Position numbers and translations under genes: made by a program. This document shows positions 34,244 to 43,942 of a DNA stretch of 64,000 bases, one piece after another. Origin of the DNA: Bryobacterales bacterium KBS 96 (lineage in GTDB: Bacteria > Acidobacteriota > Terriglobia > Bryobacterales > Bryobacteraceae); contig KB906767.1 of assembly GCA_000381625.1 (NCBI GenBank), positions 4,143,082 to 4,207,081 on the forward strand. The letters run 5' to 3'. How positions within the stretch are numbered: position 1 is the first letter of the stretch; the number at the start of each line of letters is the position of its first letter. The notes below the pieces were generated by a model. It did not search any database. It had not been told where the DNA came from and saw nothing but the letters and a program-made list of their open reading frames with translations.

Positions 34244-34894
34244 TTAAGTAACGCCTGCTTCAAGATGAATAATCCCGCGTTGCAGGGCAATTGTGACGGC
34301 GTGTGTCCGGTCCTTGGCTCCCAGCTTGCTGAGCACACTTTGAATCTGCGCCTTCACTGTTCCGGAGGCGGTGCCTAGCTCATCGCCGATCTCTTTGTTG
34401 CCGAATCCGCGGGCAACCAACTTAAGGACATCGACCTCCCGCGCCGTCAGTGCCACCTCGGGGAAAAACTCACTGAGCTGTTGCGAAACTTCCGGCGGCA
34501 AAAAGCGTTTTCCGGAGTACACGATGCGGATCGCGCGAACAATTTCCGTATGCACCAACTCTTTCAGCAGATATCCGCGAACACCCGCTTCGAGCGCTCG
34601 GTACACGTCTTGATCGCCGTCATAGGAGGTGAGGGCGATGATCTTCGCTTCCGGAAATTCTTTCCGAATTTCACGCGTCACTTCGATGCCCGGCATATCG
34701 GGTAGACGAAGATCCATCAGAGTGATATCGGGCACGTATTGCCGAAATAGTTTAAGCGCCTGATGGCCGGTAGCGGCTTCCGCCAGCAACTGAAGATCCG
34801 GTTCAGTCGACAGAATCGCCGCAACTCCTTTACGAACGAGGGGATGGTCATCCACGCATAGCACCGTGATCGGCGGTTTATCAGTCACGCTCAT
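34244..34894 (-). CDS. NarL/LuxR-family response regulator
   Basis: 216 residues. The receiver domain has the acidic pair (CVDDHPLV), the phospho-acceptor Asp in LMDLRLPDMPG near residue 57, the Thr/Ser switch LTSYDG and the Lys of YLLKEL. The C-terminal LuxR-type helix-turn-helix is LTAREVDVLKLVARGFGNKEIGDELG. Its ATG directly follows the stop of the propeller histidine kinase with no gap, so the pair is coupled and works as a two-component system. Confidence 0.93.
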   Translation of the reverse strand: MSVTDKPPITVLCVDDHPLVRKGVAAILSTEPDLQLLAEAATGHQALKLFRQYVPDITLMDLRLPDMPGIEVTREIRKEFPEAKIIALTSYDGDQDVYRALEAGVRGYLLKELVHTEIVRAIRIVYSGKRFLPPEVSQQLSEFFPEVALTAREVDVLKLVARGFGNKEIGDELGTASGTVKAQIQSVLSKLGAKDRTHAVTIALQRGIIHLEAGVT

Positions 34895-37800
34895 CTATCC
34901 TCTGGCAAGCTCCTTCTCTACTGTCCGATTTGCGTGTACACGGGCCGGATCGGAAACGGGCGGAGGCAGCACCAGCGAAATCTCCGTGCCGAATGCCGGA
35001 GCACTCGATACTGTCAATTCGCCTCCTAGCTCCTGGGCGCGCTCGCGCATTCCGACAAGCCCATAATGGCCATCCCGGACGCGCTCCGGCGTAAAGTCGA
35101 ATCCATGTCCATCGTCCCTTACCGTTAAGCGAATGGCGCCGTCATCAAAGCTAAGGCCCACTTCGATAGTATTCGCCTCCGCATGCCGCAGGCAGTTTGC
35201 AATGCCCTCCTGGGCAATGCGCAGAAGCTGATATTCAATGTCGGCGGACGCCGGAAATGGCTCCGGTTGGATTTTGAGAATAAGACGAACCGGATGATCT
35301 TTCGTGGCTTGGCGTGCGGCTCTCTCCAGCCGGGTGGCAAGGCCGGAACATTCGCTGTCGTGCGACCGGAGACCCCAGAGCGAGCGCCGTGCTTCGGTTA
35401 GGCAATCGGCCGAATCCTTAATGATTTCGTGTAATGTATGCTTCTCCGGCGACAACGGCAGCTTTGTCCATAATGCCTGCAGTTGCATCGTGATGCCGGA
35501 GAGGCCTTGCAATAACGTATCGTGCAGTTCCCGCGCGATACGGCTGCGTTCGGCGAGCACCAGATCGAATTGCTCTTTTAGACGGCGTATGCGGCGCTGA
35601 TAGCCAACCCAAATCGCGAGCGCGATGAAAATAGCCAGCGCCGGAAAGAACCAGGCCCTCTGATAGAAAAACGGCGCGATGGAAAACCCGACCGCCGCTC
35701 CGTTCCGGTCCCACACGCCGTCGCTGTTTGAGGCGATGACATGAAAGCGAAAATTCCCCGGAGGCAGATTGGTGTAAAAGGCCCCCCGGCGCGTCCCTGC
35801 GTCCACCCAACTCTTGTCGTAGCCTTCGAGCTTATAGCGAAACGTAATCTTTTCCGGCGCAATGAAACTCAATGCCGCATAGTGAATCTCGAGATTCTTC
35901 TCCCATGGCCGCAGTTCCGAGGCGCCGCGTAAATCACGGCGTTCGCCGTTCACGAACGCGGCCTCAACCTGCACGGGCGGAGCGATGCTGTTGCGAATCA
36001 AACGGTTCGGATCCACGACAACCAACCCGTTTGTCGTAGAGAACCAGAGGCGGCCATCTTTGGTCTTCCATGCCGCCGGATCGACTCCGGACTGGCATTC
36101 GAAGCGAAGTTGTCCCGTCGTGAACGGAATGCTGGCAAAACGAGTGATCCTGCCCGCCGCGAAGGCGTCGAGTTGCTCCCGGCTCACACGGAAAATGCCT
36201 TTGCTCGAAGCAATCCAGAAGTTCGACCGGTTGTCTGGGAGAATGCCGTAAATCAGGTCGTCGTAGAGACCGTCTTTGACGCGGAACGCCGTAAGCTTAC
36301 CGTCTCGCCAGCGCAGAATTCCGGTGCCGAGAGTCCCCATCCAGAGCGCGTGATTTTCGTGGTCCACGTAATAGGCGCTGGCAGGCCTCCGCAACGCTTC
36401 GCGAGGTCCGTACTCGACAAACCGATTCTTATCGAGGTAATAGAGACTGCCCGGCTCCGTGCTGACAAACAGCCGCATGGCGCGCGCGCCGCCCAGCGCG
36501 ACAATGTTCCCCTTCAACGGAGCGCCGCCCGGAAACGGAGCGAAACGGCCGTCGCGAAAAACGCTCAGTCCTCTGTTGGTTCCAACCCACAGCGTGCCGC
36601 CGTAATCCGTGAACATCGATCGGATTTCATTACCGGCGAGTCCCTCGTGCGTCGTGTATAGGCCGATGACACGGCCGTTTCTCAACCGGTTCAAACCCTT
36701 CGCCGTGCCGGCCCAGAGGTCGCCGCTATCGTCAACGTGAAGACTGAGTATCCGGTTGTCGATCAGCCCGTCCCGCGTCGTCAGCGTTTTAAAGCGGCGG
36801 CCATCGAATTCAGCCAAGCCATTACCAAGCGTTCCGACCCATAACTTGCCCGCGCGATCTTCAGTCACCGGTCCGGCATCGTTGCCGGGCATGCCTTCGC
36901 TCGTCGTGTACGGTGTAACGGTAGATTCTGAAAACTGATCGAGCCCGTTCTTTGTCCCTGCCCAAAGGCTACCCTCGCGATCCACATACAGAGAAAGAAC
37001 CAGGCTATGCGATAAACCGTCCTTTGTGCGGTAGGTGCTGATCTCACCGTGGTATAGCCTGCTGATGCCGTCTCGCGTTCCTGCCCACAACGATCCGTCG
37101 GCGCCGGCGAAGAGCGACAAAACCGAACCGTCCGCCAGACCGTCCTTCGAAGTGAACGTCCGCACGGCTCCGTCCTTGATCCACGCCAGCCCGTCGTCCG
37201 TGCCCGCCCAGATGCTGCCGTCGCTGCCGCACGCCAGCGCACGGATGCCTTGCCGCGCCGGGAGCGCGAATTGCGTGAAGGGGACGAATCGGCCACCGAC
37301 CCACCGGCTCAATCCGAAATCCGCTCCGGCGACCCATCGCGTTCCGTCCGCCGCCTCGCACGTGCCACGAATCCTGTCGGAGGGCAAACCGTCGGCATGC
37401 GTATAGACGTGAAAACGCGCGCCGTCCCAGCGCGCAAGACCTTTATTCGTGCAGACCCAGAGAGCGCCTTTGTTGTCCGAAGCGACGCAGGTCACAATAT
37501 TGCTAGGCAACCCCTGCTCGGTCGTGTACCAGGTAAAGTGGCCGTCCGCCAGACGTCCAAGTCCATTGCCGATGGAGCCAATCCACAGATTGCCGCGCCG
37601 GTCTTCGTCGAGAGCACGGATAATGCTCCTTCCGAGCGATGGATCGCCGTCGCCGCCAAACTCATGGAAATGAATGCCGTCGAACCGAATGAGGCTGTCC
37701 TGGGTGCCGAGCCAGAGGTAACCATCCCGAGTCTGCAGGATCGAGTAAACCGTCGGCTGTACGAGACCTTCCTCCTGATCCCAAATCCTGTGCGTATATT

Positions 37801-37948
37801 GTGTTAGCGTCCTATCGGGATTGAGCGCCAGTCCCGCTTGCGCTATCAGCGCGAGAGCGGCAAGCATGCAGAATGCGCTTCGCAGCAAGCTCAGATGGCG
37901 CTCGTTAGTACGGTCATGCGGTTCGATCAGTCCGGCCATTGGCGGCAC
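34895..37948 (-). CDS. Histidine kinase with extracellular propeller (two-component regulator propeller)
   Basis: 1017 residues. The N-terminus has a signal/anchor helix (CMLAALALIAQAGLALNP). It is followed by a large beta-propeller sensor (to about residue 680) made of repeats like DGYLWLGTQDSLIRFDG and GSLWAGTRDGISRL. A Y_Y_Y domain follows (FRYKLEGYDKSWVDAG, about 690-745), then one membrane helix (about 755-775). The kinase is of the HisKA_3 type (RIARELHDTLLQGLSGITMQLQ, His near 806) and has HATPase motifs (LRIAQEGIANCLRHA, VRDDGHGFDF). It probably senses an extracytoplasmic ligand such as a polysaccharide and signals to the adjacent regulator. It ends with TAG touching the regulator ATG. 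Confidence 0.92.
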   Translation of the reverse strand: MPPMAGLIEPHDRTNERHLSLLRSAFCMLAALALIAQAGLALNPDRTLTQYTHRIWDQEEGLVQPTVYSILQTRDGYLWLGTQDSLIRFDGIHFHEFGGDGDPSLGRSIIRALDEDRRGNLWIGSIGNGLGRLADGHFTWYTTEQGLPSNIVTCVASDNKGALWVCTNKGLARWDGARFHVYTHADGLPSDRIRGTCEAADGTRWVAGADFGLSRWVGGRFVPFTQFALPARQGIRALACGSDGSIWAGTDDGLAWIKDGAVRTFTSKDGLADGSVLSLFAGADGSLWAGTRDGISRLYHGEISTYRTKDGLSHSLVLSLYVDREGSLWAGTKNGLDQFSESTVTPYTTSEGMPGNDAGPVTEDRAGKLWVGTLGNGLAEFDGRRFKTLTTRDGLIDNRILSLHVDDSGDLWAGTAKGLNRLRNGRVIGLYTTHEGLAGNEIRSMFTDYGGTLWVGTNRGLSVFRDGRFAPFPGGAPLKGNIVALGGARAMRLFVSTEPGSLYYLDKNRFVEYGPREALRRPASAYYVDHENHALWMGTLGTGILRWRDGKLTAFRVKDGLYDDLIYGILPDNRSNFWIASSKGIFRVSREQLDAFAAGRITRFASIPFTTGQLRFECQSGVDPAAWKTKDGRLWFSTTNGLVVVDPNRLIRNSIAPPVQVEAAFVNGERRDLRGASELRPWEKNLEIHYAALSFIAPEKITFRYKLEGYDKSWVDAGTRRGAFYTNLPPGNFRFHVIASNSDGVWDRNGAAVGFSIAPFFYQRAWFFPALAIFIALAIWVGYQRRIRRLKEQFDLVLAERSRIARELHDTLLQGLSGITMQLQALWTKLPLSPEKHTLHEIIKDSADCLTEARRSLWGLRSHDSECSGLATRLERAARQATKDHPVRLILKIQPEPFPASADIEYQLLRIAQEGIANCLRHAEANTIEVGLSFDDGAIRLTVRDDGHGFDFTPERVRDGHYGLVGMRERAQELGGELTVSSAPAFGTEISLVLPPPVSDPARVHANRTVEKELARG

Positions 37949-38149
37949 ACAATCTTCATCCGTGTACTCTCAGTCTAACGAAGGAAAGCGGCCTGGCCGG
38001 CGCTGGTTACCGCCTGGTCGAAGACCTGCCGGGCCTGCCCGAAGACTCCATTGGAAGAGCCTCGGGTGTACCCAACGTAGCGACGTTTTTTTTGAGTTGC
38101 CGGTACCGATGAGTTACAAATTGCGACAAATCTGCATCTCGATAAGTTC

Positions 38150-39190
38150 TTAATATTCGACTTGCTCCCATCGGGCCGATTTCATAGATTGGTATCCGGC
38201 ATCGAGCACGCAGTTTACGATGTAGCCGTCCTCATACGTTTCGCGCGCCGCGGCGCCGTCTCGAACGCACTCGACAAAATGCTTCATCTCTGCTTGATAA
38301 CCGTAGGCAAAGGCCTCTTCCGGTAGCGGGCGAGTCCATCCGAAATCGATATCCGCCTTCTCAATCACATAGCCCGCCGATTTCGTGGAGAAGGACGCGA
38401 TTGGCGTTCCACGAGTGACATCGGTAAAAAGGGAACCGTCCGACCCATGAATTTCATTGCGCAGATCGAGCCCACCCTTGGTTGTCCACGACAGTTCGCA
38501 ATGGCCGATTCCGCCGCTGGCAAATTTGAGTGCCAGCAACGCGTTGTCCTCTCCGGCGGTCTTGTCGTGATGAACCAGGCGGGCGCCCCATGCCATCGCT
38601 TCGGTGATGCGATCTTCCTTTCCGAAGAAATAGCGGGCCGCCGCGATGCAGTGGCACCCGAGGTCGTTCATGGCCCCGCCCCCGGTTTTGTCCACGTCCC
38701 AGAAGTGGGGGCTGTGCGGACCGCTGTGCGATTCTCGCGATCGCACCCAAAGAACTTTGCCGACTCCTCCTTGATCGACAATGCTTTTGGCCTTAACAAC
38801 GCACGGAGAAAAAACTTCCGTTTCCGCGTAGCCGTGCAACGCTCCTGACATTCGCGCTGCGTCGAACATTAATTTCGCTTCCTGCCGCGTGCGCGCCAGC
38901 GGTTTTGTGCATACCTGATTTTTTCCGGCTTTCGAAAGCGCAAGCGAAACCGGTAGATGTTCCTCGTTCGGCAGCGCAATCACGAACAACTGAATATCGT
39001 TGCGCTGAATTAAAGAATCGAGATTCGTCGATGGCGCAGGAATCGACCATCGTTTCGCGAATTCCGTCGCGCGGGCTTCGGTTCGCGAATAGTTCGCGAC
39101 AACTTCCTGCCCGTTCACGTTCGCGAGCCCCTGCATGTAGAAATCGGCGACGAAGCCGGAACCGAGCATGGCAATAGTGACGTTGTTCAT
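38150..39190 (-). CDS. Gfo/Idh/MocA-family oxidoreductase
   Basis: 346 residues from ATG 39190; the in-frame extension upstream is non-conserved and lacks the fold. The Rossmann start is VTIAMLGSGFVADFYMQGL, and the family Lys is in QVCTKPLARTRQEA, replacing the common EKP by TKP. The C-terminal domain holds DKTGGGAMNDLGCHCIAAARYFFG and WTTKGGLDLRNEIHGSDG. Unlike the Tat-exported homologue at 3934-5043 it has no signal sequence and acts in the cytoplasm. It lies 38 bp after the amidase stop on the same strand. The substrate is unknown. Confidence 0.87.
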   Translation of the reverse strand: MNNVTIAMLGSGFVADFYMQGLANVNGQEVVANYSRTEARATEFAKRWSIPAPSTNLDSLIQRNDIQLFVIALPNEEHLPVSLALSKAGKNQVCTKPLARTRQEAKLMFDAARMSGALHGYAETEVFSPCVVKAKSIVDQGGVGKVLWVRSRESHSGPHSPHFWDVDKTGGGAMNDLGCHCIAAARYFFGKEDRITEAMAWGARLVHHDKTAGEDNALLALKFASGGIGHCELSWTTKGGLDLRNEIHGSDGSLFTDVTRGTPIASFSTKSAGYVIEKADIDFGWTRPLPEEAFAYGYQAEMKHFVECVRDGAAARETYEDGYIVNCVLDAGYQSMKSARWEQVEY

Positions 39191-39228
39191 AGACGTACTG
39201 AAGGATAGTACGACATTCCGGCAGCGTG

Positions 39229-40677
39229 TCAGGCCATCAGCGGCGGCCGCTGTTTGTGAAAATCGGTAAGCCGCTGAAACTCCCGGCCGAAACTGAGCAA
39301 TGTGTTCTCGGAGAACGCCGGCCCAACAAACTGCAGTCCGATCGGCAGTCCGTTCACAAACCCGCAGGGAACAGATAAAGCCGGAAGGCCGCATAAATTC
39401 GACGCCTGGACGAGACCGGCGCCAACGCCTTTCTGTCCCGGCGCGGCCGGCCGGTTTTTGTCTTGCACGTCGAAGGGCTGATCCACGCGTTCCGGGAAGT
39501 GAAACCGGGTGGGGGAAATTAAAACGTCTATCTTGGAAAAAACTTCCCGGAAAGAAGCTTGAATCTGCGAACGAATCCGCATCGCCTTCAAATAATCGAG
39601 CGCCGTGTAGTTCAACGACGCCTTCAAACCGTTGATCTGATCGGAATCGGCGAGCGCGTTCACTCGATCGCTACGAATAAACTCTTCAAAAACAGAAGCG
39701 GCTTCCGAATCGATAATACAACCGATGATGAGGCCATATGGAAAATCGGGGAGCGCCATTTCCACCATCTCGGAGCCGAACGACTTTACGACGTTGAGCG
39801 CGGATAAAAAATCCGGGCGCATCGGTTCATCCACCCATTGATTGAAATCGAGGGAGTTATACCCGATTTTCAAATCGCGAAACTGCCGTTGGTATTGCGG
39901 CGAGTAGTAGAAACTTTTTCCAGCCGAACTGGGATCTGCATCGTCTTTGCCCGCGATGCCATGCAGTGCGTGGCCGCAGTCCTCGGCGCTGCGAGCCAAA
40001 ACTCCGATTTTGTCGCAGGTCCAGGAAAGCGTCATCGCTCCGCGCCGGCTGACAAGTCCGTAAGTCGGTCGAAGTCCCGTAACGCCGCAATACGAAGCCG
40101 GCGTCATAATGGAGCCGGAAGTTTCAGAACCGAGCGCATACGGCACAAGTCCCGCGGCGACGGCAATTCCGGAACCGCTCGACGATCCGCCAGACCAATA
40201 CGCTTTATTCCAGGGATTGAGTCCCGGACCTTGCAACGAAGCGCCGGCGCCGTTGTAGCCGCCGCCACCGGCGAGTTCGACCATCGATAATTTCCCGATC
40301 AAAACACTCCCGGCGCCGCGAAGCCGATTGATTACGTGCGCGTTGTCGTCGAAGATCTGATTTTCAAAGGGTTTCGCTCCCCACGTTGTGGGGTAATTGC
40401 GAACGCTCAACAAATCTTTCGCGCCGTAGGGAATGCCCTGAAGCGGTCCGCGGAAACGCTCGCGTTTCAAATCGTCATCCACTTCTTTCGCCTGTTTTTT
40501 CGCGAGTTTGTCGAGCGAAAGAGCGAGCGCGTTGTATTGCGGACCGATCGATTTCAAACGATTGAGAAAATGACTCGCGAGATCTTGCGCGGAAATTTGC
40601 CGGCCGCGCAGCAGTTGATTCAACTCGGAAATCGTGGCGAAATCGAGCGAATCGGGAGCGGCTTTCGATTTCCCCAT
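39229..40677 (-). CDS. Amidase (amidase-signature family)
   Basis: 482 residues from ATG 40677. The Ser-cisSer-Lys triad is visible: the Lys in GIPYGAKDLLSVRN, and the serines in YWSGGSSSGSGIAVAAGLV and ALGSETSGSIMTPASYCG. C-terminal blocks are SPTRFHFPERVDQPFD and LPALSVPCGFVNGLPIGLQFVGP. Members hydrolyse amides; the glutamyl-tRNA amidotransferase A subunit is in the same family but lies in a gatCAB context, which is absent here. It starts 4 bp after the stop of a small Tat-signal protein, so the two are co-translated. Confidence 0.87.
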   Translation of the reverse strand: MGKSKAAPDSLDFATISELNQLLRGRQISAQDLASHFLNRLKSIGPQYNALALSLDKLAKKQAKEVDDDLKRERFRGPLQGIPYGAKDLLSVRNYPTTWGAKPFENQIFDDNAHVINRLRGAGSVLIGKLSMVELAGGGGYNGAGASLQGPGLNPWNKAYWSGGSSSGSGIAVAAGLVPYALGSETSGSIMTPASYCGVTGLRPTYGLVSRRGAMTLSWTCDKIGVLARSAEDCGHALHGIAGKDDADPSSAGKSFYYSPQYQRQFRDLKIGYNSLDFNQWVDEPMRPDFLSALNVVKSFGSEMVEMALPDFPYGLIIGCIIDSEAASVFEEFIRSDRVNALADSDQINGLKASLNYTALDYLKAMRIRSQIQASFREVFSKIDVLISPTRFHFPERVDQPFDVQDKNRPAAPGQKGVGAGLVQASNLCGLPALSVPCGFVNGLPIGLQFVGPAFSENTLLSFGREFQRLTDFHKQRPPLMA

Positions 40678-40681
40678 GCGG

Positions 40682-40891
40682 CTAAGCCTTGAACACGAAA
40701 GCCGGTGGTGCGTCCATGGGAACCGAAATAGCGCCGAGTTTTCGACTGGTATCGGCGACGTCCCGATAAGCAGTTTGCAAAGTGCTTGCCGGAGCGCCAA
40801 TCGAAGGTTGACTAGGCGGAGCGGAAGTTTGCGCGGCGATCGGCGCAACTACGAGCAAAGCGGCGATCTCGCGGCGAGTCGGTCGGGCCAT
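40682..40891 (-). CDS. Small exported protein with Tat-like signal, upstream of amidase
   Basis: 69 residues. The N-terminus [21 protein letters not shown] has a twin-arginine motif and a short hydrophobic stretch; the rest is short ([17 protein letters not shown], then [19 protein letters not shown]) and ends FKA. It has no known domain. Because its stop lies 4 bp before the amidase ATG, it probably assists, anchors or accompanies the amidase. Similar small exported peptides before amidase or dehydrogenase genes occur in acidobacterial genomes. It is divergent from proS 44 bp away. It could also be a truncated protein. Confidence 0.6.
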   Translation of the reverse strand: MARPTRREIAALLVVAPIAAQTSAPPSQPSIGAPASTLQTAYRDVADTSRKLGAISVPMDAPPAFVFKA

Positions 40892-40935
40892 CACCCCAGT
40901 ATAAGAATAGCGGCACGTTATCCTACGAATTTCCC

Positions 40936-42378
40936 ATGGCTGAATCTCCGATAACTCCGCGAAGCAAAGACTTCGCCGCATGGTACCAGGATGTCGTGCT
41001 GCAAGGCGACATGGCGGAGCCCGCTGAAATTGTGAAGGGCTGCATGGTGATCAAGCCGAATGGCTATGCGGTGTGGGAAGGTTTGCAGCGCGAGCTGGAC
41101 AGTCGTTTCAAGGAAACAGGGCACCAGAATGTCTATTTCCCGCTGCTGATTCCGCAGAGCTTTCTCCAAAAAGAAGCGGAACACGTGGAGGGCTTTGCTC
41201 CGGAACTCGCGGTGGTGACCATTGCGGGCGGCAAAGAACTGGAAGAGCCGTACGTCATCCGGCCCACGTCGGAAACGGTGATCGGCCATTTCTTCTCACG
41301 CTGGATTCAGAGCTGGCGCGATCTGCCGGTCCTTATGAATCAGTGGGCGAACGTCGTGCGATGGGAATTGCGCACCCGCATGTTCCTGCGCACTACCGAG
41401 TTTCTCTGGCAGGAAGGCCACACGGCGCACGCGACTCACGGAGAGGCGATCGCGGAGGCGCTGCGCATGCTCGATATTTATGCCGAAGTCGCCGAGCAGG
41501 TGATGGCGATGCCGGTGATCAAGGGGAGGAAGACGAACTCGGAGAAGTTCGCCGGAGCGCTGCAGAGCTATTCGATTGAAGCGATGATGCAGAACGGGCT
41601 CGCGCTGCAATCGGGCACCAGCCACGATTTAGGTCAGAACTTCGGCAAGGCGTTCAACGTGCAGTTTCAGAACGAAGAAGGCCGCCTCGATTATGTCTGG
41701 CAGACGAGTTGGGGCGTGAGCACGCGGCTGATTGGCGGGCTGATTATGACGCACTCCGACGATAAAGGCCTGGTGCTGCCCCCGAAGCTCGCGCCGGTGA
41801 AGGCCGTAATTGTACCGATCTTCCGGAAAGGCGAGGAGGGCGGCGCGGTGCTGGAAGCGGCCCACAAGATCGCGAAGGAGCTCGGCGCGAAAGTGGACGA
41901 TCGACCGGGACAAACGCCTGGCGCGAAATTCTTCCATTGGGAGCGGCGCGGCGTGCCGGTCGTGCTCGAACTTGGGCCGCGCGATCTGGCGGCCGGCAAC
42001 GTGGTTTTGAAGCGGCGTGACACCGGCGTCAAAGAGATTGTGCCCCGGGAGCAGGCGGCGGAAAAGCTCCAGGCGGCGCTCGCTCGGATGCAGACGGACC
42101 TGTTCGAGAAGGCCCGGAAGCACCTGCGCGACAACTGCGTGCTGGCGAACTCGATTGACGAGGTACAGGCCATTCTGGGTGATGTCACGGCTGAGAGCGG
42201 CGGTGGCCGGTTCGTAATGGTCCACCTGAAAGACGATCCGGCCTGCGATGCGCGGCTGAAGGAGTTTAAGGCCACGGTCCGGTGCATCCCGCTGGTGGAT
42301 GAGTATGACGGCGCGGGAACGTGCGTGGTGACGGGGGAGCGGGTGGAGCAGAGAGTGGTGGTTGGGAAAGCGTATTAG
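40936..42378 (+). CDS. proS: Proline--tRNA ligase (short, archaeal/eukaryotic type)
   Basis: 480 residues, the size of the ProS type 3 group, which lacks the bacterial INS editing domain. Class II motifs are present: motif 1 around [16 protein letters not shown], motif 2 in [26 protein letters not shown] and motif 3 in [20 protein letters not shown]. The anticodon-binding domain follows ([15 protein letters not shown]), and the C-terminal zinc-like domain ends at VVGKAY. This form occurs in Acidobacteriota and some other bacteria. It is followed by the cassette at 42501-43242. Confidence 0.95.
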   Translation: MAESPITPRSKDFAAWYQDVVLQGDMAEPAEIVKGCMVIKPNGYAVWEGLQRELDSRFKETGHQNVYFPLLIPQSFLQKEAEHVEGFAPELAVVTIAGGKELEEPYVIRPTSETVIGHFFSRWIQSWRDLPVLMNQWANVVRWELRTRMFLRTTEFLWQEGHTAHATHGEAIAEALRMLDIYAEVAEQVMAMPVIKGRKTNSEKFAGALQSYSIEAMMQNGLALQSGTSHDLGQNFGKAFNVQFQNEEGRLDYVWQTSWGVSTRLIGGLIMTHSDDKGLVLPPKLAPVKAVIVPIFRKGEEGGAVLEAAHKIAKELGAKVDDRPGQTPGAKFFHWERRGVPVVLELGPRDLAAGNVVLKRRDTGVKEIVPREQAAEKLQAALARMQTDLFEKARKHLRDNCVLANSIDEVQAILGDVTAESGGGRFVMVHLKDDPACDARLKEFKATVRCIPLVDEYDGAGTCVVTGERVEQRVVVGKAY

Positions 42379-42500
42379 AGCGCACGACGCAGGAAGAGCC
42401 TAACCGCTTGTACCCGGCGTTTGGCTAACCTCGTTGTACTCGCGCCAGAATGTGCCCGGTGGCAATTCCCACCTTCAGGCTCATCTTGCATGAGACAAAG

Positions 42501-43242
42501 AGGTAGTGGCTCAATTTGAAAAGTGCCCTCTTGACATCTGGCGGGCAATGGTTGCCACGTCTTATCCACTGCGATCAACCCAATCAACGAATCGCGGCCA
42601 TTGCGCGATTCTATCGTGTGCCGCTCTTCTCTTGCCTGCTTGACCGCTTCGGCGTGATAGCATCTACGGATCGTGACGGCAATTAAGGCATGCTCCCGCT
42701 AACTCGCGTCGTTCATTGCCTCATTTTCTGGGCGCTATCCATGCAGCAACCGATGGACTCAGCAGGGGAGACGCGAAAGCTCCCAAGTTTTCAGGAATAT
42801 CGTATCGCCCACGTTTATCATGGAAAACCCGCAACTCCAGTTTTTAGGACCAGAGAAGAACTTGAGTTCCGAACGAGGATTCGACGTGGCGCAGCAAAGG
42901 GTCCGAACTTCGCAGGCCATTATGCTGTTGTCCAGTGGGGCGGTGGAACCGGTACCGGTGGTTTCGTGCTGGTGGACGTTAAGACCGGTCAAATTTTCTT
43001 CCACGCTCAACCGCCCGGTACTGGACCAGAGTTTTTGTACAACGTGGACAGCCGGCTCATGGTCAGCGACGCCTATACGGGGCCGCCCGACTCAGAGATT
43101 ACCATTCGATCCTTTTGGGAATGGACCGGGAAAGAGATGAAATATATTACAAGGACGACGAACCCGAAGGGTCTGCCAAGAGGCTTTAAACCGGGCGAAC
43201 ACTGACTTCTTTCAGGCGCCTGCTCAAATTGAGCCACTACCC
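42501..43242. mobile_element. Putative non-autonomous element: inverted ends plus 5-bp duplication
   Basis: An 18-bp sequence GGTAGTGGCTCAATTTGA (42502-42519) recurs exactly inverted at 43224-43241. One base outside each end lies CAAAG (42496-42500 and 43243-43247), a 5-bp direct repeat that looks like a target-site duplication. The 742-bp interior carries one plus-strand gene (42690-43205) and no transposase. The left flank 42379-42500, up to proS, shows no gene, and the inner left part 42520-42689 also holds none. It looks like a transposed cassette or a deletion derivative of an insertion sequence. The IS family cannot be named. Confidence 0.6.
42690..43205 (+). CDS. Hypothetical secreted protein (GPNFAGHY-type), inside the cassette
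   Basis: 171 residues. The first 16 residues (MLPLTRVVHCLIFWAL) look like a signal or membrane segment. The conserved part is KGPNFAGHYAVVQWGGGTGTGGFVLVDVKTGQIFFHA, a pattern I have seen in uncharacterised exported proteins, where the segment after WG often carries cysteines; here those positions are Gly and Thr. No enzymatic function is known. It is the only gene within the inverted ends, so it may be cargo. No clear ribosome site was found before the ATG; an alternative ATG lies at 42741. Confidence 0.55.
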   Translation: MLPLTRVVHCLIFWALSMQQPMDSAGETRKLPSFQEYRIAHVYHGKPATPVFRTREELEFRTRIRRGAAKGPNFAGHYAVVQWGGGTGTGGFVLVDVKTGQIFFHAQPPGTGPEFLYNVDSRLMVSDAYTGPPDSEITIRSFWEWTGKEMKYITRTTNPKGLPRGFKPGEH

Positions 43243-43401
43243 CAAAGGACTCCCGTTTGACACCCCAAACCTCGGCAAGTATACTCATGGTTTAGGGTTC
43301 AGTGGATCGTCAGTAGTGCGCGCCTGCGCCAGTTTCCTCAAGCCCTTAACAAAGGGACCCCTTCCGCTTCCCGATTAAAATAGCAAATAAAGGATTTTGC
43401 G

Positions 43402-43569
43402 ATGCCGAAACGTACTTTTCAGCCGAACAACCGCCACCGGGCAAAGACGCACGGATTTCGCGTGCGCATGAAAACCGCCGATGGTCGGGCTGTGTTGTCA
43501 CGCCGGCGCGCGAAAGGCCGTCACAAGCTGACCGTAAGCGATGAGCGCAACGTTCGCGCCGCAAAGTAG
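43402..43569 (+). CDS. rpmH: 50S ribosomal protein L34
   Basis: 55 residues, [20 protein letters not shown] followed by the expected basic tail ([20 protein letters not shown]) and RHKLTVS. The ATG at 43402 has AAAGGA about 8 nt upstream. It heads the conserved rpmH-rnpA-yidD-yidC-jag-mnmE block. Its 3' end overlaps rnpA by 29 bp, an uncommon arrangement. dnaA is not adjacent. Confidence 0.95.
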   Translation: MPKRTFQPNNRHRAKTHGFRVRMKTADGRAVLSRRRAKGRHKLTVSDERNVRAAK

Positions 43570-43942
43570 TTTAATTACAAGAGTTCGTAAGCCGCTGTCA
43601 CTGCCCAAGTCAAGGCGAATCCTCCGGTCTTCCGAATTCCGCGAGATTTATAAGGCCGGCGCCCGTATGAGCTGCCGTTATTTTGCAGCGTTTTGCCTTT
43701 ACCGGTCCGGCGAATGCGAAGAGCCGGCGAAAGCAGGATTTACCGTGCCGCGTGCGTTGGGCAAAGCCGTTGTCCGCAACCGGATCAAACGGCGCATGCG
43801 CGCGGCCGTTCGCTCCCAACTGCCATTACTCCGGCCGAATTGGTCTATTGTATTTAACCCGAGACGCTCGGTCCTCGAAGCGCCCTTCCAAGAGCTATGC
43901 CGGGAAACCGCGCGAGTGTTTACCCGATGCAACGAGCAATAG
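43541..43942 (+). CDS. rnpA: Ribonuclease P protein component
   Basis: 133 residues. The start ATGAGCGCAACG lies inside rpmH. The body has the RnpA fold: [20 protein letters not shown], then [11 protein letters not shown], and the hallmark basic helix [18 protein letters not shown] (RNR near 78-80). It binds the 5' leader of pre-tRNA as part of RNase P. The overlaps with rpmH upstream and yidD downstream suggest translational coupling. A later start (around the PKSRR segment) is possible but would lose the overlap. Confidence 0.92.
   Translation: MSATFAPQSSLITRVRKPLSLPKSRRILRSSEFREIYKAGARMSCRYFAAFCLYRSGECEEPAKAGFTVPRALGKAVVRNRIKRRMRAAVRSQLPLLRPNWSIVFNPRRSVLEAPFQELCRETARVFTRCNEQ

Noticed and set aside
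38074..38093. AACGT-AGCG-ACGTT followed by eight T on the plus strand
   Set aside because: The stem is only 5 bp and no plus-strand gene ends there; both neighbours are on the minus strand.
42562..42570. TTATCCACT, one mismatch from a DnaA box
   Set aside because: A single copy near rpmH, with no cluster of boxes, no AT-rich unwinding region and no dnaA; not enough for an origin.
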